From: Brachynemurus nebulosus
Taxonomy: Eukaryota > Arthropoda > Insecta > Neuroptera > Myrmeleontidae
Direction of reading: 5' to 3'
DNA: 64,000 nucleotides
NCBI GenBank assembly: GCA_035578155.1
Contig: JAPWDM010000001.1
Location: forward strand, 10,515,543-10,579,542
The notes beneath the pieces are model-generated. The model saw only the letters and a program-made list of their open reading frames with translations, was not told the DNA's origin and did not search any database. This document shows positions 22,800 through 34,701 of this stretch, one piece after another. Each line of letters begins with the position of its first letter. Position 1 is the first letter of the stretch. The position numbers and the translations under genes were made by a program.

Positions 22800-23690
22800 G
22801 CCCCCCTATGGAAGTTAAGAGATGAAATTTGGTAAATGGGGCTCATTTTCGAGGCACCTCATACTATCAAAGTGGGGTCAAATTTTGGGCAAATTTTTTT
22901 TTCTGTCCCGACCTTTAAGGGGGTGGTGGGGGGCGGAAAAGCAATAAAACTTTTCCAAACCGGTTTCAAATAATGTTTCGGTCAATTATCTACAACATAC
23001 CCAAAATTCAGCTTCCTAGGATGATATGGTGGGAGTAGAGGGGGGAAAAACGATTTTCGCTGGATCTAACAGGCCCCCAGCCCCCCAGAATTAACGTAGA
23101 GGGTTGAAATTTGGTGTGTTAATAAAGTTCGTACCTAGGTTGTGCTCTTTGGAGGTTTTAATATTTTACCCCCACCCCCCTCATTTTTAAGCTACAATTT
23201 CATGCATTTTCGACGTTTTCGAAGTTTGTACCACTCGCACAGGTCACCCGAATAAGCCTAGAGGGCTGAAATTTTGTATTCGGATTGAGTTAGTATCAAG
23301 GGGGTGCCTTTTGGGGGTCTCGACTTTTAACCCCTACCCCCACCATTTTTATACCCAAAAGAACATGATTTTTCTTGTTTTTTAACAGTTTCGTTCGGGT
23401 CAAAATCTCCCCAAATAAACCTAGAGGGCTGAAATTTGGTGGACAGGTTAAGCTAATAGCCAGACACTGTTTTTTGGAGGTTTCAACTTTTAACCCTTAC
23501 CCCCACGATTTTTACGCCAATATTTCCTGAATTTTTTTGCTTGTTTTCTAACACGTCTAGAGACTCCATAAGGAAACCTAGAGGGCTGAAATTTTGTACG
23601 TGTATTCAGTTAGTATCCAGCTAGTACCTTGTAGGGAGTCCGCATCACTTTTCCCCCCACTGCTCCCATTTTTACATCGGAATTGAATGC
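22800..23690 (+). repeat. 160-bp tandem satellite, about 5 units
   Basis: The marker gagggctgaaattttgt or a variant occurs at 23099, 23261, 23424 and 23581 (spacings 162, 163 and 157 bp). Each is followed by a ggaggtttcaacttttaacc-like block and a ttacccccaccatttttac-like block. A diverged unit precedes them (gaaatttggt near 22825). It lies between the two halves of element H. Confidence 0.85.
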
Positions 23691-24228
23691 TATTGTAAAA
23701 TGTGTTTTCAAAGCATTATGTTTATTCTAAATACAAGTAGGCGAATAGTAATTTTAAAAAATTTAAAAAAAAGTAATTTAAAAATGTTATTAAAGTCACT
23801 GTTTATTTATAAATTAGGAATTTTGGATTTTTAGTATTTATAAAATAGAAATTTTGGATTTTTTTGGAAAGAAAAAATATCTTTATAAAGGCCTTCCAGT
23901 TTACTATTTAAGGTCCTTTTTTAATTTTTAAAACTAAAACATAAAGGCAATTAGCGGATAAACATGGGCAGGAATGTCCTCGTACGAATTGTGTTGGCTT
24001 TTTTTCTGCTACCTGTTTTCGGCACAAAATTGAAATTTACTGAGATACAGCCCTTAAATACTTAAAACCTTTTTTTAAAGCCTCGATCAGCCGAACACTC
24101 ATCACCAGTTTTGAAACCAACAAAATGACAATTCGGTTGTAGACTTTCAATCACATTTCGCTTGTAGACATTCAATACCGAAGATGAAGGGGAAAATTCG
24201 ACTACCGTGATGGGGCCCCGCTGCTCAC
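23691..24228. other. unassigned interval with a small duplication
   Basis: AT-rich, then a 24140-24180 segment in which ttgtagac and ttcaat recur about 30 bp apart. ccgtga and tcacgg flank a GC-rich loop at 24210-24235. No gene recognised. Confidence 0.4.
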
Positions 24229-24575
24229 GGCGTTTTTTTCTATTATTATCACTATTTTGACATTTTTATTTCTTTTTAAAATAATATTTTTAAGTGTTCG
24301 TCTTTTTTTTCTGAATTAATTATCGTTTAAATTACTTTATTGATGGTTTCTATAGAAATAATTATGAAATATTTATTAAATGAAAAATTAAGAGGAGGCT
24401 TTGCGTGTTTTGATTAAATTTGGCGTGTTTTATTGTCAATTTGCGTGTGCAAAGTTACTTTCCACACGCAAAAAAGTATGCGGGAAGAGTACAGTGGGCA
24501 AATAGCTATTTTGCGTACAGAAATGTGTGCGCCAAGTTAGTACTTCTCCCGCATGAGTAATAAAAAATATTTTAA
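24229..24575 (+). mobile_element. hairpin-rich element H, right half
   Basis: It matches 63710-64000: ggtttctatagaaataatta, tgaaatatttattaaatgaa, a ttgcgtgtg/cacacgcaa hairpin, agtacagtgggcaaat, and gtgcgccaagttagtacttc, ending ctcccgcatgagtaat. Compared with that copy it has an extra block around 24405-24430 (gattaaatttggcgtgttt), a local duplication. Confidence 0.75.
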
Positions 24576-25026
24576 GGCAAAAATGTATTAAAGAACTGAA
24601 ATTTGTTTAACAAAAACCATACATCTGCTCGTTTTACCTTAAAAATCTCGGAAAATAGAATATTTTTCAATAATTAACTCAGAAAAAGCATATATGAGGT
24701 AATTTTCATGATATTTTTTTGAAAATTTCAAAATAGTAGGGTTACAATGTTTTTTTTTTAATTATTTTGTAGAATTTGGTAAACACACATCGTAAAAAGT
24801 ACTCGCCTTGAAAAAATCAAACAAGTATTTAAAAAAAAATACTATTTCTTAAAGAAAATATTAAAATTATGTACAAATGCCGTCCTGACCAACTGATATA
24901 TTGGAACCGATTTTGAGCAGCTGGATTTACTACAGGCAAAAGCTCATAGTGAATACACACATTTTTTAACATCCTTTTGAATTTTGTAATTCAATCATTA
25001 CAAATAAAATCTAAATAAAAAAAATC

Positions 25027-25094
25027 CATATGACCTGTTTTTTCTCAATTTTCTAGCATCAAATCTAGCGATAATTAACTAGCGGGTGATTGTA
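25027..25094 (+). repeat. fragment of the 16.3-kb palindrome arm
   Basis: atatgacctgttttttctca, then a diverged middle and taattaactagcgggtgatt, match the outer part of the arm at 16340-16400 in the same orientation. Confidence 0.6.
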
Positions 25095-25257
25095 TTGACA
25101 TTTTAATGTAAAATATATTAATTTTAACCGGCTTCAAAATAACGTTTCGATTTTAACAATAAAAATATTTAAAAAAGTGTTTAAGTTCTGGCAAGATTGT
25201 CAAAAAGGGACTGAAATATTTTTAGATATTGATATATACAAAAAATATTAATGTGTT

Positions 25258-25373
25258 AAGTACTTGCTAGACTTATAAACTTTCATTTTCGTATACGCTT
25301 TCGGTTTCGGATATTTAATTATTTCGGATATCGGTAGTTTTAGTTACGGTCACGAATATCCATAACATCCCTA
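25258..25373 (+). mobile_element. hAT MITE family III, truncated copy
   Basis: Only the right end is present: ggtttcggatatttaattat, an atttcggatatcgg block, and atatccataacatcccta at the terminus. The left end tagggatgtta is not found upstream within 1 kb. Confidence 0.65.
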
Positions 25374-26654
25374 ATGTAAATGTTTGTCAATCCAACTTCA
25401 TCGAGAGAAAGTTAATTATTTACGATTTTCGGAAGAACACGTATATAAATATCTTTTTTATAAGTACGTATTATCATATAAACACATTTGGTTTGCAATT
25501 TTTGAATAATTAGTTTCTACGCTACTGAAATTATCTATCCATTTGAAAATTGGGATCCAGTGATGTACATTGGCACTACAAAAGTGTGGGTGAAAAATTT
25601 CATTTTCACTTTTACTGAAATTATGTCATAAATTCATATTTTCAGAATTTATTCATTTGATAGAAAAATTCTAAATTATTAAAAAAGCCAAATATTAATA
25701 ACAATTAAAAAAAAAAACAGAAAACATTTATTTATATTTGCATTTTTATAAAAACATGTAGGTATTATATTTTATATGCACATTAACTAAAATGTCAAAT
25801 TTCACACGTTGTTAATTTTCAATTTCACTCATAATATGCTTAAAAATCAAAACTTAAAGTTTATAACATTCACAATCCGTGTAGAGTGTCCATACGTCTT
25901 GGTTTTCCCGGATTTGTCACGGTTCTAGCTCCGATGCCCCGACAGACTTTTGACTTCGAGTTGTTCCGGTTTTTCAAACTACTAATTTTTTATTTTCATC
26001 ATCTAATAAGTACACAATTTTTCATTTTAAATAATGAATAGTTCAGTATCATATTAAAAGATCAACAGTAGATTCATTTACAACCAAACCTAAAAATATT
26101 TTTAAAAAATTAATTACTAATTAAATTTTCCAAGTTTTTTCGATTTTACCTTAAACACGAACTTCCAAAAAAACATTTTCTTTTCTTAACTTTCCATCAT
26201 ATATGTATCTACATAAATAAATTGTAATATTATTTTGCTTGCTTCTATGATACTGAAGTTCCTGAACAATTAAAAATTAAAATGACTGGAATTTTATTCG
26301 AACTTTTAAATAAAGTAGTTAACTAACGCGGACAACTGATAGCGCCACAATACAGAAATTGCCAACATTTAAATGTTCATGTTTTAATACATTTTCTTGA
26401 AAATAAAATTGTCTAAGAAGCTCACTTTCATAAGAAATTTTATAAAAATTTAAAAAATATATATTTCCTAGAACAGGGGGCGATTTATTTTGAAAAAAAA
26501 ATTAATATTTTATATAAAGAGCCATTAATAGGTAATCTATAGATATAATACAAATGTAACGAGACCGTTTCTGTATAGGGAATATTTTTTAAAAATTGTG
26601 TAGATACTGTAAATAGTTATCGATGTAGATATCAAAACAGCGATTTTTAAAATT
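25374..26654. other. AT-rich interval, nothing recognised
   Basis: Contains a less AT-rich block at 25880-25970 with ttcccggatttgtcacggtt, possibly a decayed element. No coding or terminal-repeat support. Confidence 0.35.
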
Positions 26655-27165
26655 TTTGTCTGTCTGTCTGTCTGTCTGTCTGTTCGTCTGTTCACGCATC
26701 AAACAAAAACTACTGGATGGATTTTAATGAAATTTGGTGTGCTGACAACTTATTACCCGGATCAACATCTAAGATACTTTCTACTTTCTACTTCGAGAAA
26801 ATGTCTCATTCCCACGGGAAAATGGAAAAACCATATTGAGCATGTGCATACAGTACGCAAAAACTATTGAACGGATTTTGATGCAATTTGGTGTGGTGAT
26901 AACTTATTACCTGAGTCAGCATCTCAGATACTTTTTATTTCGGGAAAGTGGCTCATTCCCACAGGAAAATAAAAAAACTTTTTGAGCATGTGCACATATA
27001 ACGCGAAAACTATTGAACGGATTTTTATGAAATCTGGTGTAGTGATAACTTATTACCTGCGTCAACATTTAGGATACTTTTTATTACGGGAAAATATTTC
27101 CTTCCTTCAGGAAAATTCAAAAATTATTTTGCTTATGTGCATGTATATTTAAAACTATTGTTCTA
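26655..27165 (+). repeat. (GTCT)n then three ~150-bp tandem units
   Basis: gtctgtctgtctgtctgtct (26659 on) is followed by units starting aaaactactggatgg (26705), aaaactattgaacgg (26860) and aaaactattgaacgg (27006). Each carries a gaaatttggtgtg-type and an acttattacc block and a gggaaaatg block. Similar text is common in tails of insect non-LTR elements (recalled, not searched). Confidence 0.8.
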
Positions 27166-27379
27166 TGCGAATGCTTTATAATTACTATACTTATATACTT
27201 GTCATTTATTAAATTAAATTTACCATAATACAAAATTTCTGGAGACTAACTCTATTTTAAATTAATTTAGAAATTTCGAAAATTTAAGTGCCTATATTTC
27301 CGAGAAATTCATTTTGGATGAAACTTGTTATATTTATAGGACAGATACTAGTTTGGGATGCAAATATAATAAAACAATA

Positions 27380-27643
27380 AAACGTTGGAAGTCCAAAAAT
27401 TTTGTATGAGTTCTCCAGTCAGACACGTCCAATTCCAAAAACCTCAAAAAAATGAGTTTTTTGCAAACAATTTGCCAAAATTTAAAAGTTTTTCCAATTT
27501 TTTTTACATTGTGGTAAAGAACCAAGAAAATCACAGAAAATACATTTTGAACCATTATTCTAGGTAAGCGGGTTTTCGAAAAAAAGTAACTTTTATGATT
27601 GGAAATTCGCTATGTTATGCAGATGCTGCGACAGGGGTATTTC
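27380..27643 (+). repeat. dispersed repeat A, copy 3
   Basis: Starts aacgttggaagtccaaaaat and ends atgctgcgacaggggtat. It has the best preserved 5' part of the family (gagttctccagtcagacacg). It abuts a hAT family I fragment. Confidence 0.75.
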
Positions 27644-27648
27644 ATTTT

Positions 27649-27887
27649 TATGCGATTAATTAATACATTGTGATATGCTATATTTTTCATTTTCTTAAAA
27701 TATTATTAAATGTCATCAATCAAATCCCAAACAAAATGTTTTTGGAAGAGTTACATAGTTTATAGGTATTTATGAACTCGACTAAAAATTTAGTCGATTA
27801 ATCGACTACTCTATACTCGATATTTTCGGCTAATGATTAATTTTGTTTGAAAAACAACTTTAGTCGATTAATCGACTAAAGTTCTTT
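27649..27887 (+). mobile_element. hAT MITE family I, truncated copy
   Basis: ttaatacattgtgatatgct corresponds to 7608-7630, and gactaaaaatttagtcgatt through ttagtcgattaatcgactaa to 7740-7850. The left third and both outer ends are missing; a copy of repeat A replaces the left side. Confidence 0.7.
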
Positions 27888-27892
27888 TTCAA

Positions 27893-28109
27893 TATGTTTG
27901 GAATACCCACAACTTACTTCGCTTAAGCCTTCAAAAATTTCATTATTTTTGAGCTACGATACACAATTATTTTCAAAAAAATTGGTTTTCGATGTTTCAT
28001 AAACGTTAACTTTTGATCGTAAATATCTCATTAACGGTGTATCGTAGCTCAAAAATAATGAAATTTTTGAAGCCTTAAGCGAAGTAAGTTGTGGGTATTC
28101 CGAACATAT
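27893..28109. repeat. 217-bp palindrome
   Basis: Arms 27893-27964 and 28037-28109 are almost perfectly inverted (tatgtttggaatacccacaa against its complement, through gagctacgatacac). The loop is 72 bp. Immediately right, ttcgttatcgaaaattgtcg (28135) resembles the loop of the palindrome at 16.3 kb. Confidence 0.85.
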
Positions 28110-28437
28110 TTGGATTTTCAAAACTACTTTTCGTTATCGAAAATTGTCGATATCGAAAATAGCGATATTTTTAAAATTTAAATATCCGAATTTCTACATA
28201 TTCGTTATCTGCTGTATTATAAAATTCTCTAAATTTTTTAGTAGCTTTTATTTCCAGCAAAAATAAGTCAAGCTGATAATTTTTCATTTTCCTTCTTGTA
28301 AAAGTTGTAGTTTTCAATAAATGGGCATTTTCTCTACATCACTCATCGTTCTCATATCCTTTTACATATTTACTTCGTTATACAACTCAAAAAGTGGTTT
28401 CAATAGGCTAGAAATATGTTAAAACACTCAATTTCTG

Positions 28438-28768
<331 letters not shown>

Positions 28769-28817
28769 AATTTAACTAATGAATTCTGGGAATATTTTAA
28801 ATAAATATAACTATTAA

Positions 28818-29027
28818 GTGCCGGATTTACACTAGGGGCACTGGGCCCGGGCGGCAAAATTTAGAACACACGTGGTAATTTTTTGTTTTTTGGTCATCAC
28901 TTACTTTTTGATAAGAAAAGGTAAAAAAGTGGGAAAGTTAATAAGAAATTACTTTTTTTAAAATTTTTGTCAGGAGTGGTATTTTTCACAGTGCCCCGGG
29001 GGGCACTTAGGGTAAATTCAGCGCTGT
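28818..29027. mobile_element. hAT-like fragment, second copy
   Basis: gtgccggatttacactaggg and gggcggcaaaattt at the left, and cggggggcacttagggt at the right, parallel the 21523-21741 copy. Ends are not clearly inverted and no target duplication was seen. Confidence 0.45.
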
Positions 29028-29835
29028 ACCTTTTTGATATTATCAACATTTTAGTTTCATCTGTTTTTTATTTAATCTACAATGTCACTTTAATGTTTTT
29101 CTTTTTTAGATAAAGCGAAACTAAACTGTATTTCAAAATGGTACTCATTTAAATAGAGCTGCCAGTTGCCAGTTTCAACATTTTTACATACAATGTGCAT
29201 TTCTTTTGTATACAATTTCTGCTACAAACAAATGGGATTTATAATACATACACTACTGTCCAAAAGTTTAGAAGCATTAAGAAAATTCAATAAAACCATC
29301 AGTGGATAGACATTAATCATATTTATTTGGACATGCTAATCATACTTAATTGGGTTTTTGAATAAAAAATAAATATCATTCTTTTTATTTTATTTCAATT
29401 CTACATCATAAATAATATTGATAATCGATACGAAAAATTTTTTAAAAATGATATATAATAAATAATAAATTAATTAAAACTTGAAAAATTTTAAAAAATA
29501 TCATTTGGTTAAAAACAGCACTACAAAAGATCGCGATGTCTGTGACGTCATAAAGGTAATATGTCAAAAGTGTCAAAATTATTAAAATTTAGTAGGAAAA
29601 ATTATTGGTGGTTGTTTCATTGATTTCGATGTTCAAAATCTTGAGGGACATTTTTCCGGATTTATTTTTGTATTGCTATCACAAAGTGGTACAAAACAAG
29701 CTCGATATTTCTTTAGTTTCGATATTTCGACAGTGAAGTTTATAGCAAGCAATAATTTGGATAGAAACAACAATTTTAGATCAACAATAATTTCATAGTA
29801 ACAATAATTTCATAGCAACAATAATAGTAGGAGAG

Positions 29836-30057
29836 CTGCTGGCCGATTTGCAATAGTCATTTCAACACGCGTTAAAATGAGAGGATAGGATCTTGAATAC
29901 TACTTACTCTACATAAAAATTCAGTTCTGGCAAGCCTATTAGGCCGGGTTGAGTCAAATTGGCTTGCCAGAACTGAATTTCTGTGTAGAGTAAGTATCCA
30001 AGATTCTATCTTCTTAATTTAACGCGTGTTGAAATGACCATCGCAAATCGGCCAGTA
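29836..30057. repeat. 222-bp palindrome inside the Tc1-like relic
   Basis: Arms 29836-29936 and 29961-30057 pair over about 97 bp, from ctgctggccgatttgcaat to the inner cagttctggcaagcc, around a 24-bp loop (tattaggccgggttgagtca and four more bases). It is probably a later insertion of a foldback element. Confidence 0.85.
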
Positions 30058-30358
30058 GTTCTTGGTCTATAATCTATTTGAAAATAAACAGACAATAATG
30101 TAGCTATGTTCAGGCCATACAACCTTTATTACGTCACATAAGCGCTCGTGAACTATCGGCTCGTTATCGATTCTAAGTTTGAAAATTTATTTTTAATTTA
30201 ATATAACTTCTTAATTATTACGTTTAAAAAAAAAAAATAAACAGAGTTTTCTTATAAAACTTATATATGATCTTTCCATTTATGGCAAAAAAAAATTTTC
30301 TTCAAAAACCTAATTATAGTAATATTGCTATACAAAAAATAAATTTGTGGCTTAAATA

Positions 30359-30560
30359 TTAGATTCTGGCTTCATCAAAGTAACCACCTCTTTTCTTGAT
30401 AACTTGTTTACTAATTCTGGACGTTCGTTTAGAAATTTATCAAAATATTCTTTCTCCAATTTTCCCATTCATCTTTTAAGAGTGTCTAGAGCTGTGCTGC
30501 ACTAGCTGTAGAACGATTCTTCACCAGTTACACAGCTACTTTAAGAGAACAGTTGTCTCC
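30359..30560 (-). pseudogene. Tc1-like transposase C-terminus, broken
   Basis: On the minus strand the last codons read SKQVIKKRGGYFDEARI then stop, matching the (A)VIK-KGG-tail layout at the end of Tc1-like transposases. Immediately upstream, a shifted frame gives WEKLEKEYFDKFLNERPE, the expected preceding region, so at least one frameshift is present, with further stops upstream. The DDE catalytic core is not recognisable. It is non-functional. Confidence 0.65.
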
Positions 30561-30804
30561 TGTAGTGTATTTTTCTATGGTCTGCTGTGTCATTAACGAG
30601 ACAGTTATAAAACACGTGCATTGGTCAAAAACAACAATAAGAGAGACTACCGACAAAAGATGTTATTGTTATTGTGGTACGAACTAATTTATTTTAATTA
30701 CAAACTAATTTATTAAAATATCTGGAAAAAAAATTTTGTAATCTGCAAAAATATGTTTGCTTCCAAACTTTTGAACTGTAGTGTATGTGGTTATATACAG
30801 TCAG

Positions 30805-32494
30805 CCACACTCGCATTCGTACAGCAACATATTTACACATATGGCAAAATTTAAACCAAATGGATTCCCATAATTTTCCACAAATTGGAACTTTTTTGTT
30901 TATAATATGATTATTTGAATCTTCTACTTCCTATATAAGTTAAAAAAATTTCATTAATAGTTCTTAATAAAATATTCTCCAAGAAAAATGTTATGCATGC
31001 AATTTGTATCAACATGTCCAAAGCCACATTCGCATTCTTACACCTTAAAATTTGATAAATATTTTTATGTTTCAAAAATAAATTACTTTATTTTCAAATT
31101 TAGAAGTATATTTACGTAGGTGTATGTACCATTATTTTAAATAAACATAAAATTTAATAATCCTTAAGGTCAATTTTTTGATTAATTTGCTGAAAAAAAT
31201 AATAAAAAAATTTTAATGGAGTTCGAAAAATGGATTATTGATCTATGCTACTAAAATAAATTTTTACAGAAAGTCCTTAAATCTCTTAAATAATTAGTAA
31301 ATGACTATTTCACATTTAATTTGTCATAAAAGATAACCAACAGGATAATAAATTAGAAAATAACTCTTGAAATATGAATAAAAAATATTACATCTTACTC
31401 TAAATTGTCTTTTTTTAACAAACAAAATTAATAAAAATCCAAAAAAGCGATACAATGGTCAGGATTAAGTGAAAAGATTACTTAACAAAGTGTTTTTGTC
31501 CTGGAAGAATTTCTCGAGTTATTAAAAGACGTAATATATACCGTGGAAATGTACGTGGTAAGTAACGTAAATAAATAAAGAAACTTATATTGCTTTAAAA
31601 TGTTGGAAAATAAGGATTTAAGGACAACGTCAATGATGAAAATCTTAATTTTACGTTTATCTGTGAATATTTTGTTACCTCGAGATTCAAAATCCTTATT
31701 TCGTAGTTTCTAGAACAATATATCTATCTTTGTTTATATATGTTATTTACATACCTTTTTTCCCACGGTATATATCAGGTGTTTTAATAACGCGAGAAAT
31801 TCTTTCAATACGAAAATACTTCAGTATGCAATCATGCAATCCTTTCACCTTATCCTATCCATTTTAGGGCTCTTTGGTGGATTTTTGTTAATTTATTCAT
31901 TAAAGAATGACAATTTTGAATAAGACGTCGTATTTTTTATCTATATTTTAATAGTTATTTTCTAATTTATTATCCTGTTTGTTATCCTTTATGACATGTT
32001 AAGTGTTAAATAGTAGCCTACTTACAGTTTAAGCACTTTGTGTGGAATTTATTTTGGTAGCATAGATCAATAATTGATTTCTTAGACTCCATTGAAATTC
32101 CTTTAATTTTCAAATAGATATATGAAAAAATTGACCTTAAGGATAATTAAATGTTATGTTTATTTAAAATACAGGTACATACCTACGTAAATACACTTCT
32201 AAATTTGAAAAAGGAAATCATTTTTGAAACATATAAAAATATTTATCAAATTTTAAGGTGTACGAATAGGAATGTGTCGTTGGACATGTTGATACAAATT
32301 GCATGCATAACATTTTCTTAGAGAATATTTTTTTAAAAACTATTAATGAAATTTTTTAACTTATATAGGAAGTAGAAGATCCAAATAATCATATTATAAA
32401 CAAAAAAGTTCAATTTTATGGGAAATTATCGGAATCCATTTGGTTTAAATTTTGCCATATGAGTAAATATGCTGCTGTACGAATACGAGTGTGG
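30805..32494. repeat. 1.69-kb palindrome with subterminal direct repeats
   Basis: The left arm (30805 to about 31580) and right arm (about 31735 to 32494) are inverted copies over roughly 0.75 kb each, from ccacactcgcattcgtacag to the centre. In each arm a second, weaker copy of the terminal motif lies about 220 bp inside (ccacattcgcattcttacac at 31025), recalling the IR/DR ends of Tc1-like elements. Central loop is about 150 bp. No transposase. The right terminus beyond ccacactcg does not match the left. Confidence 0.85.
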
Positions 32495-33279
32495 AGAAGA
32501 GAAATAAAATGCAAAATTTTCGAACAAAACAAGCTTTACACGTACAGAATCTACAGAATAAATACACAAACAAAGAGGTAATAAGTGGAAAACAGTGTAA
32601 ATGACGCGTAAACAGTTTTTTTTTTTGTCATATACACGTCGACTGGTTTAATAGAGTGACAAAAGATTGTTAGTTGATATAAATTCTAGGCGGGGCGGTA
32701 CGGTTAACGGCAGGAAATAAAGTAAATGACTGGAGCGAAAAAGTGAAAATTACATTCTATTCTTACTTAACATCCATGAAGTTGGCCCCATATTTTCCAA
32801 ATTATATAAAAAAATGAATACTGTGTTTATGTTTGCTTTTCATAAGCTGATAATATGGTAAGTTTCTGTACATCTTTCAAATTTGTGTGTATCTATTAGG
32901 TATGTGCTGTCGAAAAAAATATCAAAATAAGATAATAATACAATAGAGTTCGGGTTACCAATCAAAATTATCGATGGAAAACAATAAACAAACTCTCAAT
33001 TCTTCCCCGGTTACTGTTCAATATATTTTACTTAAATTTTCGAATTTCGAATCTGTTGTAGCGATCACATATGACACATATATAATTAACATTAATTAAC
33101 ATTCAAGTAAATAACAAACAAGCATACATTAATCACAAATTTACTTCTTCAACTCGGCATAAATCTATTATTACCAATTAGAAAATTGATTGAAAGTATA
33201 TATCCTGGTTTGACTGTTTATCTTTCTAGGATTCTTTTATTGGTTGATCATAATTGATTTGTTAAATTTGTTAAATAAA
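32495..33279. other. AT-rich interval, nothing recognised
   Basis: No gene or terminal-repeat structure. A small patch near 32690 (ctaggcggggcggtacggtt) is GC-richer. Confidence 0.4.
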
Positions 33280-33470
33280 TAGTTTTTTGCCAAAATTTCC
33301 CCTAATTCAAAAATTTTTGTGAAATTTTTTTACACCATTGGAAAGACGAGAAAAAATCACCTAAAAAGGTCTTTAAACTATTATTCTATGTCAACTATAT
33401 AGTTTTGAAGAAAAACTAACTTTTATAAACGGAAATTCGCTATGTTATGCAGGATGCTGCGACAGGCGTA
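33280..33470 (+). repeat. dispersed repeat A, copy 4 (5' truncated)
   Basis: From agttttttgccaaaatttcc to gctgcgacaggcgtat. The 5' accgttggacaag part is missing. Confidence 0.75.
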
Positions 33471-33705
33471 TATCAATATATGAACGTAGGTAGGTACTTA
33501 TACATACTACCTAAAGGAATATATTATGTATGTTGTATAACAGGATAATAGCTTATATAACCATATACAGTTCCGAAGAAAGGCCCACTTTTTAGAGCTC
33601 CGAAAGAAATTTCCAGGGACTATGATAGAAATTTGTTTTGAGGTCCCTAGAAACCGAAAATAAAATTCACTAAAATTTATATATTATATTTATATTTAGT
33701 TGCAC

Positions 33706-33946
33706 ACCGTTGGACAAGTTCGTTAGCCAACCATATCGAATGCTTGGAACATGTTTCTTTTGGTCATTTTTCGTGAAAAAAATTAGTTTTTGCCAAAATT
33801 TTCCCAAGTTAAAAAATTTTTGCGACATTTATTTACACTATAAGAAAAAGGAGGAAAAGTCACTTAAAAGGGTAGAAAATCACAGAAAAACGGATTTTTT
33901 TAAACGGAAATTCGCTATGTTATGCAGGATGCTGCGACATGGGTAT
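33706..33946 (+). repeat. dispersed repeat A, copy 5
   Basis: From accgttggacaagttcgtta to gctgcgacatgggtat. It lies only 235 bp after copy 4 and in the same orientation. Internally shorter, lacking part of the ggtctttaaactatta segment. Confidence 0.75.
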
Positions 33947-34693
33947 TTTTTTTAGTGGACGTGCATGTAATGTTGATCAATTATTTCAAATAGTATGAAA
34001 AAACAATATCATCCGCGAATATGAAATCAAAATTTTTCTAAGTCAAATCGTTGTCACTAGAAGGAGAAAACTATTGCCAATAAAAATGTTATACCTCAAA
34101 AACAATACAAGATAGAAAAATGTGATTTTTGTGACTTTGTGAATGTTGTATAAAATAAAGTAGAAGAAATATTTCAGAAACCTTAAAATTTTCCACATTA
34201 TAATTACTCGTGTAGATGTTTAGAACATTTAACAAGGTTGAAAAAATCATTTAAAAAAAAATTCCTTTGAAACTGAAAGTATACAACGAAAATACGGATT
34301 TTTTTTTTAAAGAATAATATTTCTCCTAGCTTTCCCCAAGTATTTCATTTTATAATACCGGCATAGTATTTTGTAGAGATAACAGAATCATTGATATTGT
34401 ATAATTTTATTGTTCGATATCTAAGAATACACTCATCATTATACTGAATAAATATTGTTTCAATGGTAACAAAATTATTATTTATTATTGATGACTGTTG
34501 ATATGTTAAAATTGAAAAATTGTTCAGTTTCACGTTCCAATTACGACATTCTGATGCTTTAGAGAAAAAACAAATATTTATGTTAAGGAAGATCGTTACG
34601 AACGGAGACAACTTCACAACGAAAAGAAAATGTATGTAGAGGTAGTAAGTAAGTAGTCATTCAAATGTCGCTCTCTGAAGAAATTCAATGTTG
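33947..34693. other. AT-rich interval with a weak exon candidate
   Basis: A minus-strand open frame at 34345-34617 is preceded by an acceptor-like tctctaaagcatcag at about 34559. Its sequence matches no family I know. Otherwise nothing recognised. Confidence 0.3.
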
Positions 34694-34701
34694 TATACAA
34701 G

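Larger units (their letters stand above)
29251..30783 (-). mobile_element. Tc1-like transposon relic
   Basis: Ends cactactgtccaaaagtttag and aaacttttgaactgtagtg are inverted repeats flanked by TA (29249-29250 and 30784-30785). Termini of the type CA..G.CCAAAAGTTT are typical of Tc1-like elements. The only coding relic is a transposase C-terminus near the right end. A 222-bp palindrome (29836-30057) lies inside. Confidence 0.85.
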
